Assembly: GCF_037992945.1 (NCBI RefSeq)
Contig: NZ_CP150304.1
Coordinates: 3,289,501 to 3,353,500 of the forward strand
Source: Peribacillus sp. FSL E2-0218
Lineage (GTDB): Bacteria; Bacillota; Bacilli; Bacillales; DSM-1321
Length of the DNA stretch: 64,000 bases
Reading direction: 5' to 3'
Of the stretch, positions 53,950 through 62,631 are shown piece by piece. A model generated the notes under the pieces. That model had not been told where the DNA came from. It did no database searches and saw only the letters and a program-made list of their open reading frames with translations. The position numbers and the translations under genes are program-made. The number at the start of each line of letters is the position of its first letter. The stretch's first letter is position 1.

Positions 53950-54879
53950 TTAATATTCGCTTTCATTGAAACCATAATCTCGAAGCTGACTGGCTTTATT
54001 GCGCCAATCCTTCTGTACCTTGACCCATAGTTCCAAGAATACCTTCGAGCCCAATAGGTTTTCGATGTCCACGCGCGCACGGCTTCCGACTTCCTTGAGC
54101 ATCTTCCCTTGCTTTCCGATGACGATGCCTTTCTGGGAATCACGTTCGACGACGATGGTCGCCATCACATTAATGGTATCACTGTTATCCATCTTTTTAA
54201 TGGAATCGATGACAACGGCCACCGAATGCGGAATTTCTTCACGCGTCAGGTGCAGCACCTTTTCACGGACCAATTCGGAAATGATGAAACGCTCCGGGTG
54301 GTCGGTCACTTGGTCAGCAGGATAAAACTGGGGACCTTCAGGCAGGTGCTCCTTGATTTGCTCAAGCAGTGTATCGACGTTATTCCCTTCAAGTGCAGAA
54401 ATCGGAACGACTGCCGCGAAAGGATAAAGCTGTTGATATTTTTCAATGATCGGCAGCAGCTCATCCGGATGCATCGCGTCGATTTTGTTAACCACTAGGA
54501 AAACGGGCGTTTTTACGGTTTGAAGTTTTTCAATGATGAACTCATCACCGCGGCCATATCCTTCGGTCGCATTGATCATGAAAAGAATCAAGTCGACCTC
54601 TTTCAATGTATTCGTTGCCACTTTCATCATAAAATCACCAAGCTTATGCTTCGGCTTATGGATTCCAGGCGTATCGATGAATATCATTTGTGAGTCGTTT
54701 TGCGTAAGGACACCTTGCACCTTATTTCTAGTCGTTTGCGGTTTGTCACTCATTATGGCGATTTTTTGACCAATGACGCGGTTCAAGAACGTACTCTTTC
54801 CAACGTTGGGGCGGCCGATAATCGAGATGAAACCTGATTTGTAACCTTTTTCTTGTGTATCTTGAAATAATTTATCCAT
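53950..54879 (-). CDS. era: GTPase Era
   Basis: Essential GTPase that checks the 3' end of 16S rRNA during 30S assembly. G1 GRPNVGKS, G3 DTPG and G4 NKID are present, and the C-terminal KH domain has IGKQGKMLKEVG. 309 residues, about eight longer at the N-terminus than B. subtilis Era. ATG behind GGAGG; start overlaps the cdd stop by eight bases. Confidence 0.97.
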   Translation of the reverse strand: MDKLFQDTQEKGYKSGFISIIGRPNVGKSTFLNRVIGQKIAIMSDKPQTTRNKVQGVLTQNDSQMIFIDTPGIHKPKHKLGDFMMKVATNTLKEVDLILFMINATEGYGRGDEFIIEKLQTVKTPVFLVVNKIDAMHPDELLPIIEKYQQLYPFAAVVPISALEGNNVDTLLEQIKEHLPEGPQFYPADQVTDHPERFIISELVREKVLHLTREEIPHSVAVVIDSIKKMDNSDTINVMATIVVERDSQKGIVIGKQGKMLKEVGSRARVDIENLLGSKVFLELWVKVQKDWRNKASQLRDYGFNESEY

Positions 54880-55270
54880 TTAAATCCTCCGGTGAAAAAG
54901 CTCCTGGAAGCAATTCCTGTACTGTTAATTCTTTTATATCACCATTTAAATTGGTCAAAACAACCGGCATATCCTTATCACACAGTTCAGATATAACCTG
55001 CCTGCACGCTCCGCATGGAGATACGGGGCCGTCTGTATCTGCCACGACCGCAAGTTTGGTGAATGCCTTATCATTATGTGCATATGCGCTGAACAAAGCG
55101 GTCCTCTCGGCACAATTGCACATGCTATAAGCGGCGTTTTCTATATTACAACCATGGTAGACCTTGCCATCAACGGTTAAAAGGGCTGCGCCCACTTTGA
55201 ATTTGGAATAAGGCACATATGCTTTTTCCCTTGCTAATTTAGCTTCCTCAATCAATTCTTTCGTATTCAA
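54872..55270 (-). CDS. cdd: Cytidine deaminase
   Basis: Deaminates cytidine and deoxycytidine for pyrimidine salvage. Zinc/active-site blocks: CAERTA (Cys and Glu) and PCGACRQV (two Cys). 132 residues, tetrameric type. TTG start with GAAAGGAAG upstream. Part of the dgkA-cdd-era run. Confidence 0.97.
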   Translation of the reverse strand: MNTKELIEEAKLAREKAYVPYSKFKVGAALLTVDGKVYHGCNIENAAYSMCNCAERTALFSAYAHNDKAFTKLAVVADTDGPVSPCGACRQVISELCDKDMPVVLTNLNGDIKELTVQELLPGAFSPEDLNG

Positions 55271-55308
55271 TTCTCATCTTCCTTTCAAATTGAGTGCCTC
55301 ACTGAAAG

Positions 55309-55686
55309 CTAAAGGCCCAGCTTAGGCAAAAAAATAATCAATCCAACAATGATAGAAAATATAGCATATATGAATACAGCTCCGGCTGCAATATCTTTTG
55401 CCTGCTTGGCCAATGGATGGAATTGATCTGTAACCAGGTCCACTACCCTTTCAATCGCTGAATTGACGAGCTCCAATGCAATCGTTCCCGCTATCGCTGC
55501 CAATATGAAGAGCCATTCCATCCCATTCAAGGAGAAAAACCAGCCAAAGAATAGGATGATTGCCGTTAGCGCAAAATGTATCTTGATATTGCGCTCCGTT
55601 CGAACTGCCTCCAAAATTCCCTGACAGGCAAAAGAGAAACTTTTAATTAAAGGATACCTTTTTTTATCCTTCTCTTGAAAGTCCAT
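55309..55686 (-). CDS. dgkA: Undecaprenol kinase DgkA
   Basis: Small membrane kinase with three helices; in Gram-positives it phosphorylates undecaprenol to regenerate the lipid carrier for wall synthesis. Conserved block ALELVNSAIERVVDLV. 125 residues. Start overlaps the end of ybeY by 23 bases. Confidence 0.94.
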   Translation of the reverse strand: MDFQEKDKKRYPLIKSFSFACQGILEAVRTERNIKIHFALTAIILFFGWFFSLNGMEWLFILAAIAGTIALELVNSAIERVVDLVTDQFHPLAKQAKDIAAGAVFIYAIFSIIVGLIIFLPKLGL

Positions 55687-56140
55687 ATTCTTCCAAGATC
55701 TCCTTTTGTTTTGTGAACATCACTTTTTCCTCTTCTTCATTCATGTGATCGAATCCCAATAAATGAAGGAAGCCATGAAGCGCCAAAAATCCAAGCTCCC
55801 GATCGAAAGAATGCCCATATTCTTCAGCCTGCTCTTTCGTCCGCTCGATGGAAATGATGATATCGCCTAACATGCGGGGCATTTCCCCTCCAATAATCTC
55901 GACTTCATCTTCACCCATTTCTTCAAGTGCAAAGGAAATGACATCAGTGGCTGCATCTTTATGACGGTACTCCTTATTGATTTCACGAATTCTCTCATTG
56001 TCCACAAATGTAACTGACAACTCAGTATCTTCTTCGATCTTTTCTTTTTTTGCCGCAAATTGCAAAATGCTTTCAACAAGCTGTTGCGCTTCTTCCGTCA
56101 CTTCATTCGTTTCATCCATTAAATCGATCGCTAAAATCAT
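55664..56140 (-). CDS. ybeY: Endoribonuclease YbeY
   Basis: Single-strand RNase for 16S rRNA 3' maturation and ribosome quality control. The metal site is HGFLHLLGFDH (three His). 158 residues. ATG behind GAAGGTGAAAG; its start overlaps the pgpH stop by four bases. Confidence 0.97.
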   Translation of the reverse strand: MILAIDLMDETNEVTEEAQQLVESILQFAAKKEKIEEDTELSVTFVDNERIREINKEYRHKDAATDVISFALEEMGEDEVEIIGGEMPRMLGDIIISIERTKEQAEEYGHSFDRELGFLALHGFLHLLGFDHMNEEEEKVMFTKQKEILEEYGLSREG

Positions 56141-58311
56141 TCTTTCACCTTCTGTCCTAATTTATCCAGCTCCGGATATTCAATCCTGGAGTGGAAGATA
56201 CCGTTCAGCGATTCACATAAGGAATGCTTCACGATACTTAATTCTCTCATAGTAATGTCACATTCATCAAATTGACCATCTTGGATCCTCTCCTGAATGA
56301 TGAAACTTACCAGTTCTTCTATCTTGTCCGGAGTCGGATGCTGCATCGACCTCACGGCAGCTTCTACACTGTCGGCAATGCCGATGACCGCCACTTCCTT
56401 CATGATTGCCTTCGGTCCAGGATATCGGTAAGCATCTTCAAGCGTGGCATCATCCTGTTTCTTAGCCTTGTGGTAGAAAAATTTCAACAAGGTGGTCCCA
56501 TGATGCTGCTCCGCAATATCCACGATTTCTTTAGGGAATTTATGGCTCCGCAGCATCTCCCCGCCATCCACGGCATGGGCAATGATGATATCCCTGCTCG
56601 TTTCAGGCTGCAGCCGATCATGCGGATTATCTCCGTTCATCTGATTTTCGATGAAAAAATGCGGCATTTTCGTTTTGCCGATATCATGATAATAACTGCC
56701 GACCCTTGCGAGCAGGCCATTCGAACCGATCGCCTCGCAAGCGGATTCCGCCAAATTGGCGACCATCACACTGTGATGGTAGGTTCCTGGCGCCTCGATC
56801 AGGATCTTCCTCAATAAGGGGTGATTCGGGTTTGACAGTTCGATCAGCTTCATCGATGATAGGATCCCGAAACCTGACTCAAAAAATGGCAGCAGGCCCA
56901 TCGTCAATACAGCCGAGCCCACACCGGAACCTATGGCGGCAACAGCATAATACAAATACTCCATTCTAGTATAATGTCCGTCCATCATAAAGATAAGCGA
57001 AAATACAAAGGCCATATTGATTAAAGACAGCAACAGACCCGCCACCAGCACTTTTGATTTAAAATTAAGCCTCGATAAGATGAGTATTGCCGTCAATCCA
57101 CCGAAAATAATATAAAGCCCCATCGAAATATCGAGATTTCCAGGCGTATCTCCATTGAATATGATCGTTCCATAAGAACCTAATAAAATGATCATCGCCA
57201 CCGCTAGCTTATCGTTCAATAATATCTTGATGAGCATCGCAGACATGGCAACCGGAAAAATATATTCCAAATTCGAGTTTTTCATGTCCGCCAGAATGCT
57301 GATCGTTTTCATCATGGCCATTGAAAGGATAAAGACAAGACTGAAAATCAATAATTGATTGTACTTGTTCTCCTGTTTGGAAATGGAAAAGGTGAAAAAG
57401 TAATAAAAGGCAGCAAAGGTCAACACGATGAATAACAGCAGCCCGATATACGGGTAAATGGTCGACTCGGTATTCACAAAACCTGCCAGTTCAAGCTGCC
57501 GATATACGTCCCTGTCCACTAACTGATTTTCCTCAACGATGATCTGCCCTTGGAGGATTCGGATCGGCTCCACGCTTTCAATCGCTTTCCTCCGCTGTTC
57601 CTCCGTTTTATCCTTGTCAAAGAAAACATTTTGGATGATCGCCGTGCGCGCCAAGGAATTAGAGGCTTTTTTCATATCACTGCTGATACTCATATAGCCC
57701 AGTTCCTCTACGACCTTTTTCTTCGCATTTTCGACATCACTCGCTGCAATCCTGTTGCTCATCACATTATTCACGGCAGTGATGGTGGAGTCCCTCGCAA
57801 TCTTCAGCTCATCTTCATCCGCCTGAACTAAAGCAAGGAAAACGGATTCCTCAATATTTTTATTGACCTCATCAGTCAATTTTTCTTTTAGAATGGAAAC
57901 CTTTTGGGCATCCGTCTTCAAGGTTTCCTTTTTATTCTCCTTCTCCCCATCCTTTATATGTTCGTTATCAGGATCGGTTTCCTTTTTCACCTCGATCGCC
58001 GTATCGAAAATCGATGAAATCAGGTCGACTTTATTCTTGGCATACTCTTTTTTCAACGAATATACATCCGCCACCTGTTTAGCTATCTCTTCTTTTTCCT
58101 GTTCCGTCTTATAAGTATCTTCCACAGTCTTGGTTGAACGGATCGTCTGTTCCGCCGGCTTAAAAAGCTCCACTTGGACTCTTTCCGGTTTAACGTTGGA
58201 AAACATTAACCCATAAGCAAATACACCAAGAATGATGAACAAAAGCACTTGAAAAAAACGATGGACCAATAGCCCTTTAAGTTTAGCGAAGAATTTCTGG
58301 ATACGATTCAA
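56137..58311 (-). CDS. pgpH: PgpH, 7TM-HD c-di-AMP phosphodiesterase
   Basis: Membrane phosphodiesterase that degrades cyclic di-AMP. One N-terminal helix (about 17-36), an extracytoplasmic domain (about 40-280), seven helices (about 285-475) and a cytoplasmic HD domain (about 500-660) with YHDIGKTKMPHFF and HAVDGGEM. 724 residues. TTG start with TTAGGAGGA upstream. First gene of the pgpH-ybeY-dgkA-cdd-era run, separate from phoH by a terminator. Confidence 0.95.
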   Translation of the reverse strand: MNRIQKFFAKLKGLLVHRFFQVLLFIILGVFAYGLMFSNVKPERVQVELFKPAEQTIRSTKTVEDTYKTEQEKEEIAKQVADVYSLKKEYAKNKVDLISSIFDTAIEVKKETDPDNEHIKDGEKENKKETLKTDAQKVSILKEKLTDEVNKNIEESVFLALVQADEDELKIARDSTITAVNNVMSNRIAASDVENAKKKVVEELGYMSISSDMKKASNSLARTAIIQNVFFDKDKTEEQRRKAIESVEPIRILQGQIIVEENQLVDRDVYRQLELAGFVNTESTIYPYIGLLLFIVLTFAAFYYFFTFSISKQENKYNQLLIFSLVFILSMAMMKTISILADMKNSNLEYIFPVAMSAMLIKILLNDKLAVAMIILLGSYGTIIFNGDTPGNLDISMGLYIIFGGLTAILILSRLNFKSKVLVAGLLLSLINMAFVFSLIFMMDGHYTRMEYLYYAVAAIGSGVGSAVLTMGLLPFFESGFGILSSMKLIELSNPNHPLLRKILIEAPGTYHHSVMVANLAESACEAIGSNGLLARVGSYYHDIGKTKMPHFFIENQMNGDNPHDRLQPETSRDIIIAHAVDGGEMLRSHKFPKEIVDIAEQHHGTTLLKFFYHKAKKQDDATLEDAYRYPGPKAIMKEVAVIGIADSVEAAVRSMQHPTPDKIEELVSFIIQERIQDGQFDECDITMRELSIVKHSLCESLNGIFHSRIEYPELDKLGQKVKE

Positions 58312-58472
58312 GGAAGGTCCTCCTAAAAAATTGATGGTTATTATTCTAGATATGTAAAATCATAACAGTTTTCATATCATTTTTCACCTGCGTATTAGAT
58401 AAATGTAAGGCTTCTCTCGCCCCATTTCCACTTTTTCAAGAAAAAGGCGGGACATTTGGGCACATCACGAAA

Positions 58473-58500
58473 AATCCGCCGATTGAAATGGCGGATTCGT
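58473..58500 (-). terminator. Terminator of phoH
   Basis: Perfect AATCCGCC / GGCGGATT stem with T5 tail on the minus strand, right after the phoH stop. Confidence 0.85.
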
Positions 58501-58502
58501 TC

Positions 58503-59465
58503 TTATACCTTTGCCTGTTCGTAAGCAGTGATGATTTTGGCAACAAGCGGATGTCGCACAACATCGCTTTGTTCGAAGTAAACGAAGGAAAGGCCTTTGA
58601 CATTCTTCAAAATCTCCTCTACCCTTACCAATCCTGACTTCATCCCCTTAGGAAGGTCAATCTGGGTCCGGTCCCCGGTAATGACCATCTTCGACCCGAA
58701 GCCAAGGCGGGTCAGGAACATTTTCATCTGGGCTTCCGTCGTATTTTGGGCTTCATCCAAAATGACAAAGGCATCTTCAAGCGTACGGCCCCTCATATAA
58801 GCCAAGGGAGCGATTTCAATCGTCCCTCGCTCTATCATCCTCTGGGTCTGCTCCATCCCCAGGAGGTCATGCAGAGCATCGTAAAGCGGCCGCAGATAAG
58901 GATCTACCTTTTCCTTCAGGTCGCCTGGAAGAAAACCGAGGCTTTCGCCAGCTTCCACGGCAGGCCTTGTCAGGATGATCCGCTTAACCTGTCCATTTTT
59001 TAGCGCATTGATCGCCATCACTACGGCGAGATAGGTCTTCCCTGTTCCGGCGGGCCCGATTCCAAAAACGAGGTCGTGCTTCTTTATCGCCTGGATATAA
59101 TATCTCTGCCCAATCGTTTTGACTTTAATCGATTTCCCCTTGGCCGTCTTGGCGACTTCCTCATCATACAATTCACCGAAATACTCAAGGGTTCCTTTTC
59201 TAGCCAATTCAATGGCATAAAGCACATCTCTAGAACTGATTGCAATTCCTTTTCTGATCACTGTCAATAGGGCTTTCAGGATTTCCTGTCCCATCGTTAC
59301 CCGATCGATGGCGCCAGCGACGCTGACGGCTTCACCGCGGGTAATGACGGAAATGCCCAGCTCCTCTTCAAGCACTTTAACATTTGAATCTCCATTGCCC
59401 AACAAAGCGATCGCTTCATTAGGTGACTCGATTTCAAGCTTAATTACTTTCACATCATCTGCCAT
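58503..59465 (-). CDS. phoH: PhoH-like ATPase
   Basis: A 320-residue P-loop ATPase of the PhoH family, linked to RNA handling beside ybeY in many bacteria. Walker A GPAGTGKT lies near 138-145; Walker B is AFVILDEAQN. An N-terminal KH-like part precedes it. The start is four bases past the yqfD stop, so the two are co-translated. Confidence 0.95.
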   Translation of the reverse strand: MADDVKVIKLEIESPNEAIALLGNGDSNVKVLEEELGISVITRGEAVSVAGAIDRVTMGQEILKALLTVIRKGIAISSRDVLYAIELARKGTLEYFGELYDEEVAKTAKGKSIKVKTIGQRYYIQAIKKHDLVFGIGPAGTGKTYLAVVMAINALKNGQVKRIILTRPAVEAGESLGFLPGDLKEKVDPYLRPLYDALHDLLGMEQTQRMIERGTIEIAPLAYMRGRTLEDAFVILDEAQNTTEAQMKMFLTRLGFGSKMVITGDRTQIDLPKGMKSGLVRVEEILKNVKGLSFVYFEQSDVVRHPLVAKIITAYEQAKV

Positions 59466-59468
59466 TCG

Positions 59469-60656
59469 TTAGTCTCCTTGAATGATTGGTTGTCCAATCG
59501 CTATATCTTCAATAACTTGGTAATGTATAGACAATTTAACTTTACCATTCTCCATGCTTTCGTGCAAAATTTTTTCTTCGATGATTTCATCTTCCTCATC
59601 CAAATGCTTTTTCAATTCGGCTTTAGCCATTTTCCTACCTTCCTTCACCGCCTCTTCCCTCGTATAACTCCGGACGATATCCTCCTTGCTTCTTAAGGTT
59701 ACCTGTTTATAGGAGATCGGCAGTTTCCATTGCAGGAAGTGAAAAGGCCTGACCGTCGTTTCCTTTTCCTGTTTGTCATATTTCGGATCCTTGAATCCCC
59801 ATACAGGCAGGGAAAAGTCGCCCATTTTTAAATAGTGCTTATTCGTTTCATTTCCGTTCAAAACAGAAAATTTAGTTTTCAATGGAATTTTCACCTCCGC
59901 ATTGTACCAGGTCTTCCCTTTGATCACTCCCTGTGCCGATACGATTTCCTGCTTATCTTCTTTGCCAATCAAACCTGAAACGAGAAGCTGTCCCTTTCCG
60001 ACATAATCATTCACATTTACTATAGATTGCCCTTTTTTTACATACATATCAGCAATAACCGCCTTTTTCGAGGCCACCAAATTTTGCGGCGATGTTTTCT
60101 CGACTTCCTTCGGCTGCCGTTTTTCAACGACACGGAAATGGTACGTCGTTCCCTTGAGCTCGACCCCAACCCACGTCAATGCACCGATCCGATCCGAAAG
60201 CTTACGCTGGATGGTATCCACATCATCAACGAAAAATTGCACCTTGCCAATCTTCACGCCCATCTTGTCCAATTCTTTGCGGATGGCATGCTCGGTTGCC
60301 GGCTTCGCATCTTTCACCTCGATGCCCCACACCATATTGGAAAGCACGAAAATGCAAAGCAGGAACGCAATGAGACCGACCAGGAACCCGCTGTTTTTCA
60401 TCACTCTCTTCACTAGGAAAGGAAAGCCCCTCCCCTGCATGAACGATACCTTGCAATCGCTTTTGCGCATGACCTGCCGAAGTTTCGGGATATCCCTGAA
60501 GTCCATATGGAAAATCAGGGCCTCACTACCGACGCGCTTCACATCCCAGATATGAAGCCCCCTTCGTGTCAACATATTGATAAGCCGTTCTGCACCTTTT
60601 CCATGTGCCTTCACTTTTACATAGCCTGTATAATAGTTTGTCCATTGGTTTTTCAT
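59469..60656 (-). CDS. yqfD: Sporulation protein YqfD (SpoIV-associated)
   Basis: A 395-residue membrane protein needed for efficient sporulation, SigE-controlled in B. subtilis. A cytoplasmic N-terminal domain (about 1-80), one helix (about 92-110), then a large extracytoplasmic domain. ATG behind GGGAGG; follows yqfC by 15 bases. Confidence 0.92.
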   Translation of the reverse strand: MKNQWTNYYTGYVKVKAHGKGAERLINMLTRRGLHIWDVKRVGSEALIFHMDFRDIPKLRQVMRKSDCKVSFMQGRGFPFLVKRVMKNSGFLVGLIAFLLCIFVLSNMVWGIEVKDAKPATEHAIRKELDKMGVKIGKVQFFVDDVDTIQRKLSDRIGALTWVGVELKGTTYHFRVVEKRQPKEVEKTSPQNLVASKKAVIADMYVKKGQSIVNVNDYVGKGQLLVSGLIGKEDKQEIVSAQGVIKGKTWYNAEVKIPLKTKFSVLNGNETNKHYLKMGDFSLPVWGFKDPKYDKQEKETTVRPFHFLQWKLPISYKQVTLRSKEDIVRSYTREEAVKEGRKMAKAELKKHLDEEDEIIEEKILHESMENGKVKLSIHYQVIEDIAIGQPIIQGD

Positions 60657-60671
60657 GGAGACCTCCCGGGA

Positions 60672-60956
60672 TCATTCATTAATAAAATAAACTTTGTCGA
60701 TCTTGCCTTCAAGCATGATTTCTTCAGGCAAGATCGTCTTTATGACAAAGGAGCTTCCCTTTATCAGCAGCTGACCATTTTTTAACATCAATCGTACTTC
60801 ACTGTCCGTAAAAGCCAATAAGCCACGATGGTTTTCAATGTAAATATGTAATTGTCCGATCATCGTAATTCGCGGCAGGTCCATCATGACATCTTGCGGA
60901 AGGTCCATTGTTTTGGTCATAAGCTGTTTCATTTTTTTTCCCCAATTGCGAGCCAT
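60672..60956 (-). CDS. yqfC: Sporulation protein YqfC
   Basis: A 94-residue soluble YabP/YqfC-family protein, SigE-linked in B. subtilis. Mostly beta-strand with repeated short segments (YIENHRGLLAFTDSEVRLML). The ATG at 60956 depends on AAAGGGGG nine bases upstream, which lies inside the arm of a strong hairpin. First gene of yqfC-yqfD-phoH. Confidence 0.92.
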   Translation of the reverse strand: MARNWGKKMKQLMTKTMDLPQDVMMDLPRITMIGQLHIYIENHRGLLAFTDSEVRLMLKNGQLLIKGSSFVIKTILPEEIMLEGKIDKVYFINE

Positions 60957-61004
60957 AAAAAAGAACCCCCTTTCATCTCAATGTATGAGGTGAAAGGGGG
61001 TTCT
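60957..61004 (-). promoter_or_regulatory. Hairpin burying the yqfC ribosome site, followed by a T-run
   Basis: Minus strand: AGAACCCCCTTTCACCTCA pairs with TGAGATGAAAGGGGGTTCT (18 of 19) around a five-base loop. The second arm contains the only ribosome site of yqfC. It is followed by a T-run that ends at the ATG. It can act as an intrinsic terminator of the yqeZ-floA-yqfB transcript, and would block yqfC translation on any read-through or longer mRNA. Confidence 0.88.
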
Positions 61005-61067
61005 AGCACAAAATTATCTGGGAATGAAAGTGTATTTTTTCATGAATCGGTCACGAGAGATGTCCGC

Positions 61068-61568
61068 TTATTTTCTAGACCTCTGGAGACTTCGCTTCGC
61101 CCTTGGCGGTCCCAGCACTTCTGACATGATGATGCCATCAATCAGCTGCTTTTTCCCGAAAGAAGGCCCTTTGCGATAAACGGGACTTCTATTATCGGAT
61201 ATGGCTGAGGCAATATTGTCTGCCTTCGCCTTCTGATATAAACGTTCCTGATCGTACTTCTGCTGAAGCCGCCTAAGCTCGGCAATCCTTTGGTTCGCTT
61301 CATTCTTCGTCTCATCGATTATCTCGGCAGCCTGAGGTGCCTGCTGTTCGACTTTCCTTACAGGTGCAGGGGCAGGACCTTGCTGCTGGTTCCCCTGCCC
61401 TTCACCTTGAAGCTCCCTCATGACATCCTGCCACTTCTTTTTAGGAGGACCGTTAGGGGCATCACTTTGCTGAGACTGCTTTTTTCTTCCTAACATGGAC
61501 GATACAATGCCGATCAAGATAATGATTAGGAATGGGTTCCCGAGAAAGAAATCAATGATATCTCCCAT
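61068..61568 (-). CDS. yqfB: YqfB-like membrane-anchored protein
   Basis: 166 residues: one N-terminal helix (about 10-25), a Gln/Pro-rich basic linker, a coiled-coil (about 85-115) and a short conserved tail (SFGKKQLIDGIIMSEVLGPP). ATG behind GGGAAGGAGG. Third gene of the yqeZ-floA-yqfB run, so it may act with flotillin; this is inference from position. Confidence 0.75.
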   Translation of the reverse strand: MGDIIDFFLGNPFLIIILIGIVSSMLGRKKQSQQSDAPNGPPKKKWQDVMRELQGEGQGNQQQGPAPAPVRKVEQQAPQAAEIIDETKNEANQRIAELRRLQQKYDQERLYQKAKADNIASAISDNRSPVYRKGPSFGKKQLIDGIIMSEVLGPPRAKRSLQRSRK

Positions 61569-61590
61569 TTAAAGACCTCCCTTCCCTAAC

Positions 61591-62610
61591 CTAGTTGTTA
61601 TGGTTGTTATTGTTATTATCTTTTGGATTTTCGGAGATTTTGCTGATCGAACCGCGCATATCCGTATCAGCGGTTATATTTTGGATGTTCATATAATCCA
61701 TCACACCAAGGTTCCCGCTTTTAAGCGCATCGGCCATGGCCAGCGGTACTTCCGCTTCGGATTGGACAACCTTCGCACGCATTTCCTGAACGCGCGCAAC
61801 CATTTCCTGTTCAAGGGCAACAGCCATCGCACGGCGCTCTTCGGCCTTGGCCTGGGCAATTTTCTTATCGGCTTCGGCTTGGTCCGTTTGTAGGATGGCC
61901 CCGATGTTTTTCCCGATATCCACTTCAGCGATATCGATGGAAAGGATTTCAAATGCCGTTCCCGAATCCAATCCCTTTGATAATACCGTTCTGGAAATCA
62001 GATCGGGATTTTCAAGGACATCCGTATGCATTTTCGAAGCACCGATCGTCGATACGATCCCTTCACCCACTCGGGCAATGATCGTTTCTTCACCGGCACC
62101 ACCGACTAGACGTTCAATATTGGCACGAACCGTGATCCTTGCCTTCGCTTTCACTTCGATCCCGTTCATCGCCACACCGGAGATGAAGGGCGTTTCGATT
62201 ACTTTAGGGTTAACACTCATTTGAACCGCTTGCAGTACATCACGACCGGCAAGGTCAATGGCAGCCCCACGCTCGAAAGGCAGCACGATATTGGCACGTT
62301 CCGCAGCGATCAATGCATTCACGACGCGATCTACATTACCTCCTGCCAGGTAATGGCTCTCCAATTGATTCGTCGAAACATTGATTCCTGCCTTATGTGC
62401 CTTGATGAGGGGATTGACGACCCTGCTTGGTATAACACGGCGAAGTCTCATCCCCACCAATGTAAATATACTGATTTTGACTCCTGCCGCCAAAGCGGAA
62501 ATCCAGAGCATGACTGGCACGAATGTGAAAAATACCGATAATACGATGATGGCAGCAATCACTGCCAGTACAATAAAAACTGTTCCTGATGTTATCACGT
62601 AAGAATTCAT
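61591..62610 (-). CDS. floA: Flotillin-like protein FloA
   Basis: Scaffold of functional membrane microdomains, UPF0365. One membrane segment (about 10-45), a PHB/SPFH-like region (about 60-230) and a helical Glu/Ala/Lys-rich part (about 235-315). The C-terminal end is a poly-Asn tract. 339 residues against 331 in B. subtilis. ATG 62610 is very close to AGGAAGG; GTG 62598 has better spacing. Confidence 0.96.
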   Translation of the reverse strand: MNSYVITSGTVFIVLAVIAAIIVLSVFFTFVPVMLWISALAAGVKISIFTLVGMRLRRVIPSRVVNPLIKAHKAGINVSTNQLESHYLAGGNVDRVVNALIAAERANIVLPFERGAAIDLAGRDVLQAVQMSVNPKVIETPFISGVAMNGIEVKAKARITVRANIERLVGGAGEETIIARVGEGIVSTIGASKMHTDVLENPDLISRTVLSKGLDSGTAFEILSIDIAEVDIGKNIGAILQTDQAEADKKIAQAKAEERRAMAVALEQEMVARVQEMRAKVVQSEAEVPLAMADALKSGNLGVMDYMNIQNITADTDMRGSISKISENPKDNNNNNHNN

Positions 62611-62631
62611 CCTTCCTGTTTCCTTTAATTT

